From JBQTIM01 sp052388135 (GTDB taxonomy: Bacteria; Elusimicrobiota; Elusimicrobia; FEN-1173): a DNA stretch of 35,494 bases. The stretch covers positions 1 to 35,494 of the forward strand of contig JBQTIM010000009.1 of NCBI GenBank assembly GCA_052388135.1, read 5' to 3'. The translations under genes and the position numbers were made by a program. This document shows, in pieces, positions 29,510-35,494 of the stretch; positions within the stretch are counted from its first letter, which is position 1; each line of letters starts with the position of its first letter. Under the pieces are notes generated by a model that made no database searches, was not told where the DNA came from, and was given only the letters and a program-made list of their open reading frames with translations.

Positions 29510-32500
29510 GAGGCGCCGGCCAGAAATCGCCGGGCGGTTTCCCGGGCGCCGGCCAGATCCACTTTTCCGGTGCCCAGGGCGGGCCATTGGTCGAGTTTGA
29601 GGAAACGGCGGGGATCGGGGATCCAAAGGTTGGGCAGGCCGGCGGTTTCCAGCCCGGCGCAGAGGGCGGCGGGGTCGCCGGAGAAATTGTAATGCAGGAC
29701 CGCCAGGACCTCCCCCCTCTTTTCGTCGGGCAAGGCGACGACGATGAATTGGGCCTGCGGGTCTCCGCAGACTTGGTGAAGTTTTTCCTCCACGAGGATG
29801 TGGGGAACCATTTCGCCGCCGATCTTGCTGAAGCGGGAGAGGCGGTCGGTGATGCGGACGAAGCCGTCGTCGTCCACCGACGCGATGTCGCCGGTGACGT
29901 ACCAGCCGTCCCGCAAAACCTCGGCGGTCTTGGCCGGGTCCCGCCAGTAGCCTTTCATGACGTTGGGGCCTTTGACGAGAAGCAGGCCGGGCTCGCCGGG
30001 CGGCAGGCCCAGGCCGGTTTCCGGGTGTACGACGCGCACGGAGACGCCGGGCAGGGGCCGCCCCACGGTGCCGGCCTTGCGTCCCGATTGGTTCTCGTGG
30101 CGGTCGCGGACGTCGGGCGCGTTGACGCAGGCGGCGGGCGAGAGCTCCGTGCATCCGTAGCCTTCCAGCACCTGGACGCCGAGCTTGTCGAAAAATTCCT
30201 TGGCCAGGGATTCGCGCAGTTTTTCGGCTCCGGCCAAGACCACTCTGAGGGTGCCGACGTCCTCCTTATCGAATTTGCGCAGCCACATTTGCAGGAACGT
30301 GGGCGTGGCCAAGGCCATGGTGGCGCCGTGGCTGCGGATCATCTTTTGGATGGCCGCGGCCTCCAAAGGGCTGCGGTGGTAAACCACGGGGAAACCGCCC
30401 AGGAGAGGAAACCAGAGCGTTCCCGTGTAGCCGAAGGAGTGGAAGAAAGGCAGAACGCCGGCCAGGACGTCCCGCGGGGTCATCTGGAAGACCTCCAGCA
30501 TGCCCTGGACGTTGGCGTGGATGTTGGCGTGGGTGATGATCACGCCTTTGGGCTCGCCCGTGCTGCCGGAGGTGAACATGAGGGTGGCCGGGTCGCCGGG
30601 CCGGGCGCGGGATCGGGGCAGGAGCAGGATTTCGGAGAGGCGCGGCGGCAGGAGGCGCAGGAGAATCCAGAGAGCCGCCGCGGACGCCTTCGAAGGTTTG
30701 GGGACGTCTTCCAGGCAGAGAAAGCGGCCGTCTCTCTCCCACTTCAAGGCCTCCAGCACGCGGACGGAGGTGACGACGCGCCGGATGCCGGCCTTGTCCA
30801 TGATCTTCTCGAGGAGCTCCCGCGAGAGGGTGAAGTTCAGGTTCACGGGAATTTTTCCCGCCAGAGATAGGGCCGCGTTGACCAGGGCGCCGGGGACCGA
30901 GGGCGGAAAGAGAACGCCCACGCGCTCGGCTTCGGCGTCGCCGGCCGCTTGTTCGGGGCCGGCGGCGAACCGGCGGGCGTAATGCGCGGCGGCGGCCAGG
31001 AATTTTCCGTAGGTCAGCGACAGGCCCGTGGTGTCGGCCGCCGCCTTTGCAAACCACCGGCGCCGCGCCCGGCGGAGCAATGCCCGGGGCAAAGTCGGCA
31101 GTTCGTCCATGCGGCGGGCGAAAGCGTCGCTGCCCAGCTCCAGGACGGCTTGCCGCGCGGCCCCGGCCGTGGCGGGGGCGGGAAGAGGAGCCCCGAAGGA
31201 AACGGTGACGGGATAGGGGCTCTGCCGCGGAACTTTCCACAGGAAGCGCCCGCCCCGGAAGCTGAAAATGCTGCCCCAGACCCGGTCCAGGTGCGCTGGG
31301 ATCACGGGGACGTCCAGGCCCTTCACGATGACTTCCATCCCTTTCTTGAACCCCAGCGTCTGGCCCACCCGCGTGATCGCCCCTTCCGCGAAGATGGCCA
31401 CCACGTGACCTTCCTCCAGCGCGCGGCGCGCCTCCAGCATGCTGGCCGCGAAACGTCTGGGGCCGTCCGCGGCCGAGATGGGGATCATGCCCATCATTTT
31501 GAAGAACCAGCTGAGCGGCCTCCATTCGTAAATCTTCCGCCACATGAAGAAGCGCACGTTGCGCGACACGGCCGCCGTGAGGAGGAACGGGTCCACGTAG
31601 GAAACGTGGTTGCACACGATGAGAGCCGGCCCGCGCAAGGGAACGTTTCCCCCTCCGCTCACCTCGATGCGGTAAATCGTGTGGGTCAAGAGCCAGAGGA
31701 GGAAGCGCGCCAGCGAAACGCGCAGGAGGAAGACAACGTAGGCGGACAGCAGGAACGTGAGCCCGGCCACCACCGCCAGCGTGCGGGCCGGGTCCAGCCG
31801 CGCCAAATCGGTGAGGAGCCACATGGCCAGGGAAGCCGCCAGCACGCCGAAGATGCTGACGATGTTGGCCAGGGCCACCATTTTCCCCTTGGCCTGGCGC
31901 GGGCTGCGCTGCTGCAAAAGCGCGTTGAGGGGAATGACGAAGAATCCGGCGAAGAAGCCCACCAGAGCCAGGTCCAGACCCACGCGGGCTTGGGAGTGGG
32001 AAGCGAAAGCGAGGTCCAGGGAGAAAACGCCCATGCCGATGGTGCCCAGGGGAACCAAGCCGAGTTCCACCTTGCGGCCGGACAAAAGGCCGGCGGCGGC
32101 GGACCCCAGGCCGATGCCCACGGCCATGACCGCCAAATAAAGGCTGATGGCCGTGTCCCCCGCGCCCATGACGATCTTCCCGTAAAGCAGGAGGTCCATC
32201 TGGAAGATGGCGCCGATCATCCAGAAGGCGCCGATGCCGAGGAGGCACCGCGTCAAAACCGGGTCCCGCGAGGCCTCCCGCCAGTCGCGCAGGAATTGGC
32301 GGGCCGGGTTCCAATCGAACTTTTCCCGCGCTCCGGAGGCCGGCACCGGCGTGATGAAAAAGGCGGACAAGGTTCCCAGCGCCGCCAAACCGACGAAGAC
32401 CAGGGACGCCAGGTGGAGCTGGTCGCGGGTTTTTTCGAGCAAAGGTCCGGCCAACAAGGTGCCGCCCAGGATGGCCAGGAAGGTGCTCATTTGAAGGATT

Positions 32501-32940
32501 CCGTTTCCGTTGGAAAGGTCCTTGTCCTCCAGCATCTCCGGCAGGATTCCGTACTTGGCCGGGCCGAAGAGCGCGCTTTGCAGGCCCATCAAGAAAAGCA
32601 CCCCGGCCAGGAAGATCTCGCTGCGGGCGTAAAAGGCCCAGAAGCTCAGCGCCATGACCAAAATTTCCAGCGCCTTCGCCCACAGGGCCACGCGCATCTT
32701 GCTGAAGCGGTCCGACAGGAACCCCGCGTGGGTGGAGAAAAGGAGGAACGGAACGACGAAGATCGCCCCGGCCGCGGAAACGTAGCGGCCGGCCAGTTCG
32801 GGGCGGGAGGCCCAGCCCGCCAGAAGAAGAGTCACGAGGACCTTGAAGGCGTTGTCGTTGAGCGCGCCGAGAAATTGCGCGACGGCCAGCGCCAGAAAAC
32901 CTTTGTTGCGCAGGAGAAGGGGCCGGTCGGAGACGCTCAT
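29506..32940 (-). CDS. aas: Tripartite LplT-like transporter / PlsC acyltransferase / acyl-ACP synthetase fusion (Aas-like)
   Basis: A 1144-residue fusion. Residues 1-410 form a major-facilitator lysophospholipid transporter (LplT-like; GALNDNAFKVLV near 20 and about 12 helices). Residues about 425-620 form a PlsC-type acyltransferase with the HxxxxD box in CNHVSYVDPF near 441-450 and FAEGAITR near 517. Residues about 650-1144 form an AMP-binding acyl-ACP/acyl-CoA synthetase with LMFTSGSTGEPKGV near 785, YGCTELSP near 933 and the hinge VTGDIASVDDDGFVRITDR near 1020. Together they would flip lysophospholipids inward, activate fatty acids and reacylate, a phospholipid salvage route split between LplT and Aas in E. 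coli. The ATG overlaps the amidohydrolase stop codon (ATGA). The frame open to 33195 only crosses that gene. Confidence 0.93.
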   Translation of the reverse strand: MSVSDRPLLLRNKGFLALAVAQFLGALNDNAFKVLVTLLLAGWASRPELAGRYVSAAGAIFVVPFLLFSTHAGFLSDRFSKMRVALWAKALEILVMALSFWAFYARSEIFLAGVLFLMGLQSALFGPAKYGILPEMLEDKDLSNGNGILQMSTFLAILGGTLLAGPLLEKTRDQLHLASLVFVGLAALGTLSAFFITPVPASGAREKFDWNPARQFLRDWREASRDPVLTRCLLGIGAFWMIGAIFQMDLLLYGKIVMGAGDTAISLYLAVMAVGIGLGSAAAGLLSGRKVELGLVPLGTIGMGVFSLDLAFASHSQARVGLDLALVGFFAGFFVIPLNALLQQRSPRQAKGKMVALANIVSIFGVLAASLAMWLLTDLARLDPARTLAVVAGLTFLLSAYVVFLLRVSLARFLLWLLTHTIYRIEVSGGGNVPLRGPALIVCNHVSYVDPFLLTAAVSRNVRFFMWRKIYEWRPLSWFFKMMGMIPISAADGPRRFAASMLEARRALEEGHVVAIFAEGAITRVGQTLGFKKGMEVIVKGLDVPVIPAHLDRVWGSIFSFRGGRFLWKVPRQSPYPVTVSFGAPLPAPATAGAARQAVLELGSDAFARRMDELPTLPRALLRRARRRWFAKAAADTTGLSLTYGKFLAAAAHYARRFAAGPEQAAGDAEAERVGVLFPPSVPGALVNAALSLAGKIPVNLNFTLSRELLEKIMDKAGIRRVVTSVRVLEALKWERDGRFLCLEDVPKPSKASAAALWILLRLLPPRLSEILLLPRSRARPGDPATLMFTSGSTGEPKGVIITHANIHANVQGMLEVFQMTPRDVLAGVLPFFHSFGYTGTLWFPLLGGFPVVYHRSPLEAAAIQKMIRSHGATMALATPTFLQMWLRKFDKEDVGTLRVVLAGAEKLRESLAKEFFDKLGVQVLEGYGCTELSPAACVNAPDVRDRHENQSGRKAGTVGRPLPGVSVRVVHPETGLGLPPGEPGLLLVKGPNVMKGYWRDPAKTAEVLRDGWYVTGDIASVDDDGFVRITDRLSRFSKIGGEMVPHILVEEKLHQVCGDPQAQFIVVALPDEKRGEVLAVLHYNFSGDPAALCAGLETAGLPNLWIPDPRRFLKLDQWPALGTGKVDLAGARETARRFLAGAS

Positions 32941-33887
32941 GGGTTGCCGAAAAAACCGGGATCGCGCGGCGGCAGGCCGAGAATTTCCAAAAGCCTGTGA
33001 TGCCGGTCGAAGGGATTTTTCACCCGGAGAAGCTCCGCGTACCCGGCGGGTTTTCCGGCCCACAGAGCGGGATAGGCGAAGACGGGCAGGGGATAATCCG
33101 TTCCGAACACCATGCGGGCGTGGAGTTCCGGCCGGCGGCGAATTTTCATCAGCATCCTCGCCCGGTTGGGAAGGCTGAGGGCCGAGGCGTCCCAATAGAA
33201 GTTGGGATAACGGCGGACGAACTCCAACAGCGTGTCCCAGTATTTTTCGTAAAGAAACAGGCCGAAGCTGGCCCCGTGGGCGGCGATGACCGTCACGCCC
33301 TCCTCCAAAGCGCCGCGCACCCGGGCCGGATCTCCCACGGATTGGTCCTTGCCCCAGAGGCTGAATTCGTAGCCCACGTGGCTCAGGAGCGGGATGCGAT
33401 GCTTCGCCATGGCTCGATAAAAAGGCAGAAAGGATTTTTCAGACGGATCGAAATCCTGGGTGTTGGGCAGGACTTTCACCAAAGCCGCGCCCGCGGCCGC
33501 GCAGCGGTCCAGTTCCTCCAAGGCGTCCCGCCGGCGGGGATTGATGGACACGCCGGCCCGCAAAACGTCTTTGTGTCGTTTCACCACGTCCAGCACGTAA
33601 TCATTGGATATCAAAAATTCGGTTTTTTCCCGGTCCAGGCGGCCGTTCCCGTCGTAAACTCCGTCCATGGCCAGGACCACGGCCCCTTTCACGCGGCGCG
33701 ATGCCCGCAGGGCGCCTAGGAGGCGGTCCAAATAAGCGGCGTTGGCTTCCTCCGGCCGCGCGATGTTCAAGCCCAGGCGCCAGGCGAGGAAACGGAAGAG
33801 CGGGCCCTTGAGCATGGCCGGGGAAATGTAGCAGCCGTTGTCCGCCGTGGGCACCGCCGCCAAATGGACGTGGCAGTCGATGGTCAC
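32937..33887 (-). CDS. Amidohydrolase-2 family metal-dependent hydrolase (TIM barrel)
   Basis: A 316-residue protein starting VTIDCHVHLAAV, the classical strand-1 metal motif HxH (residues 6 and 8). Further candidate metal or active-site residues are LLSHVGYE near 167, AAHGASFG near 199 and FGTDYPLPVF near 261, where the strand-8 Asp occurs. Members are decarboxylases or hydrolases of small carboxylic acids; the substrate is unknown. The start is a GTG at 33887 that overlaps the stop of the upstream HTTM/DCC1 gene (GTGA). The longer frame to 34040 adds an Arg/Pro-rich leader that belongs to the neighbour. It also overlaps the next gene by 4 bases, so it sits in the middle of a translationally coupled operon of membrane and lipid proteins. 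Confidence 0.88.
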   Translation of the reverse strand: MTIDCHVHLAAVPTADNGCYISPAMLKGPLFRFLAWRLGLNIARPEEANAAYLDRLLGALRASRRVKGAVVLAMDGVYDGNGRLDREKTEFLISNDYVLDVVKRHKDVLRAGVSINPRRRDALEELDRCAAAGAALVKVLPNTQDFDPSEKSFLPFYRAMAKHRIPLLSHVGYEFSLWGKDQSVGDPARVRGALEEGVTVIAAHGASFGLFLYEKYWDTLLEFVRRYPNFYWDASALSLPNRARMLMKIRRRPELHARMVFGTDYPLPVFAYPALWAGKPAGYAELLRVKNPFDRHHRLLEILGLPPRDPGFFGNP

Positions 33888-35125
33888 GGTAAAAATCGCG
33901 CCCGCAAGGGGGGCGGCACCAGGGGGCAGGCGCCGGAGGGTTTGGCGAACAGGCGATGTCGGACCGCGGCCACGAAATCGTAGGCCCGGTCCCGCAGGCC
34001 GCGGGGAACCGCGCCGGCGGCCGCGCCCAGCAGAAGCCAATAGCCGCCGAGCTTTTTCATGATGAAGAGGACGGCGTCGGATTTCACCAGCAAATCCCCG
34101 GAGGGCCGCCGCAGAACGATGCTGTCGGGCAGTTCCCGCCGCGCGCCTTCCTCCACGCGCTCTTTAAAGGATTCCCCCTGCAAAGGAGCGAAGCGAAACC
34201 GGCCGCCCGCGGGGTCTTCCGCCAGGATGAACCGGACCGCCCCGTGGCAGAGGCCGCAGGAACCGTCGTAGAACACCGTGGACGGTTCCTCTTCTTTTTT
34301 CAACCGCGCCCAGTCCGGATTGAATGTGAAAAGGTGCAGGACCGCCATGCCGAAGCTCAGGTCCGCGAAATCAATGAGGACGATAAGGGACAGATGCATG
34401 AAGAGCATGGCCGCCCAGACCCAGGGCCTCAAGGGCCGAAAGAGGGCGAAGACGGCGAACCCCAGTTCGAACGCCAGGGCGGACCAGGTGCCGGCTTTCA
34501 AGAGACCGTCCGGCATGGCCAGGACGGCCTCGCGGAGAAAGCCGGGCCGGGCCAGCGGATTGTCCAGAACGCGGGCCAGGGCGGTTCCGTCCATCCAAGA
34601 AGGGCTGATCAGCTTGGTGTAACCGCTGTAGCTGTATCCCAAAGACATGAGAATCCAGGCGCCGGCGAAAATGGACTGAGGCAGGGACCAGCCGCCGCCC
34701 GGGTCCGGCCGGCCGCGGGCCGCCCAAGAGCCGTAAGGCCGCGGCGGAATGAAAAGATGAGCCAGAAGCAGCCAGCCGACGTAGGGAAGGCCGGGGTTGG
34801 AGATGAGGGGATTGCGGCCGTAGAGACAGGCCCAAACGTACCACAATCCGAAAGCCGCGGCCCGGTCGTAAAAACCGAAAAGGAAGAAAAGAGAAAGCAG
34901 CGCCGCCGCGCCCAGCATGGCCAGCACGCCGGCGGGCGAATCCAGGACGGCCAGCGCGTTGGGAAACAAATAAATCATCGGGCTCGCCGACGCCTCGGGC
35001 AAGAGGCCGCGATCGGAGAACATTTCCCTTCCCCAGGGGATCAGGGCGACAAAATGGATGAAAAGATAAGCGCCGAAAATCCCCCGGTAGAGGCTGTATT
35101 GTCCCCCCGTCCAGCCGTTTTTCAT
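33884..35125 (-). CDS. HTTM (gamma-carboxylase-like) membrane protein fused to a DCC1-like thiol oxidoreductase domain
   Basis: A 413-residue two-part protein. Residues about 1-270 form an HTTM-type membrane domain with several helices. YSLYRGIFGAYLFIHF starts the first, FGFYDRAAAFGLWYVWACLY and GYSYSGYTKLISPSWMDGTA follow, and the last motif is typical of the vitamin K-dependent carboxylase-like family. Residues about 280-400 form a DUF393/DCC1-like domain beginning STVFYDGSCGLCHGAVRF, whose CxxC (GSCGLC) is the thioredoxin-like active site, followed by FRFAPLQG. HTTM and DCC1 domains often occur together in bacteria, but no reaction is established. It starts at ATG 35125, overlapping the upstream gene by 4 bases, and ends overlapping the amidohydrolase start. 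Confidence 0.88.
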   Translation of the reverse strand: MKNGWTGGQYSLYRGIFGAYLFIHFVALIPWGREMFSDRGLLPEASASPMIYLFPNALAVLDSPAGVLAMLGAAALLSLFFLFGFYDRAAAFGLWYVWACLYGRNPLISNPGLPYVGWLLLAHLFIPPRPYGSWAARGRPDPGGGWSLPQSIFAGAWILMSLGYSYSGYTKLISPSWMDGTALARVLDNPLARPGFLREAVLAMPDGLLKAGTWSALAFELGFAVFALFRPLRPWVWAAMLFMHLSLIVLIDFADLSFGMAVLHLFTFNPDWARLKKEEEPSTVFYDGSCGLCHGAVRFILAEDPAGGRFRFAPLQGESFKERVEEGARRELPDSIVLRRPSGDLLVKSDAVLFIMKKLGGYWLLLGAAAGAVPRGLRDRAYDFVAAVRHRLFAKPSGACPLVPPPLRARFLP

Positions 35126-35494
35126 GGGCAGTCCACCTCCAGCACGCTGGCCAGCTCTCCCAAGTTCGAACCCGGCAGCGGCTCCAAGCGCACGCGCAGG
35201 TCCGTAACCTTGCCGCCGGAAGAAAGCCCCAGTTCCCGGAACAGGGGCGCCTCGCCGCAGAGCGCGTAGGTGATGACGGAGCGGTACATGGGCCGGGTCC
35301 TGGGATCGGCGGCCAACACCGGACCATAGGCCAAAACCGCGCCGTAAATGTTGCGCCGGTTGTAAGGCCCTTGCATGCGGGCGTAAATCTCCGGCGTGAG
35401 CAGGGCGGAGATGGAGCGACCATCCTCTTCCGTCCATTCCAGGTAAAAGCGCGTGGAGTAGGTCTCCAGGCCTCGCACCGCCGAAAACACTTTG
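35122..35494 (-). CDS. Unknown protein, C-terminal fragment (cut by window edge)
   Basis: The last 123 codons or so of a gene that continues beyond the right edge. The visible GTG at 35490 is unlikely to be the true start because the frame remains open. The sequence has no catalytic motif that I recognise. It contains FSAVRGLETYSTRFYLEW, ALLTPEIYARMQGPYNRRN and YGAVLAYGPVLA, which read as a soluble alpha/beta tail and may follow a membrane part outside the window. Its stop codon overlaps the ATG of the HTTM/DCC1 gene (ATGA), so the two are co-translated. By position it is likely a dedicated partner of the HTTM/DCC1 protein. Confidence 0.75.
   Translation of the reverse strand, partial: KVFSAVRGLETYSTRFYLEWTEEDGRSISALLTPEIYARMQGPYNRRNIYGAVLAYGPVLAADPRTRPMYRSVITYALCGEAPLFRELGLSSGGKVTDLRVRLEPLPGSNLGELASVLEVDCP

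Noticed and set aside
30949..33000. A 683-codon plus-strand frame opposite the Aas-like fusion
   Set aside because: The low-complexity Glu/Gly/Gln/Arg-rich translation mirrors the codon bias of the real gene on the other strand; it has no start signal or recognisable domain.

Overview
The window is a dense, high-GC (visibly well above 60%) bacterial chromosome segment. It holds 27 recognisable protein genes, 25 complete and 2 cut by the window edges, and every one lies on the minus strand. No tRNA, rRNA, CRISPR array, transposase or phage gene was seen, and no gene-free stretch exceeds about 170 bases. The gene content (tilS-ftsH, ispH, recN, nadK, comEC, nth, ilvD, the hpnCDE squalene module, a SWIB-domain protein, indolepyruvate oxidoreductase, ferredoxin-fused ETF) suggests a Gram-negative, at least partly anaerobic bacterium from a poorly cultivated lineage. 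An Elusimicrobiota-like or similar deep lineage is my guess; no phylogenetic marker was tested.

Read in the direction of transcription (from 35494 down to 1), the layout is as follows. (1) A tightly overlapping operon: a partial unknown protein, an HTTM/DCC1 membrane protein, an amidohydrolase-2 protein and a giant LplT-PlsC-acyl-ACP synthetase fusion. It ends at an intrinsic terminator. (2) etfB and a ferredoxin-fused etfA, separated by an 80-bp palindromic interspersed repeat and preceded by a perfect 18-bp operator-like palindrome. (3) A SWIB-domain gene with the strongest Shine-Dalgarno of the window and a strong terminator. (4) hpnC-hpnD-hpnE (squalene from farnesyl diphosphate), a HAD phosphatase, ilvD, a LigB-type dioxygenase and nth. 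(5) A DUF309 gene, a NUDIX hydrolase, comEC and nadK, ended by a terminator. (6) recN, a 1198-residue fused indolepyruvate:ferredoxin oxidoreductase, a flavoprotein/polyferredoxin membrane fusion, ispH and a class I glutamine amidotransferase. (7) A membrane protein, UDP-glucuronate decarboxylase, a CHASE2 adenylate cyclase, tilS and the first 35 codons of ftsH.

Two themes link the genes. Isoprenoid and lipid metabolism is represented by ispH, hpnCDE and the Aas-like fusion. Low-potential electron transfer is represented by the IOR fusion, its neighbouring flavo-polyferredoxin and the ferredoxin-ETF. The least explained items are the flavo-polyferredoxin beside IOR, the four-gene coupled HTTM/DCC1 operon, two copies of an AT-rich modular repeat that has become part of the Nth C-terminus, and a stem-loop that pairs one gene's stop codon with the next gene's start codon.
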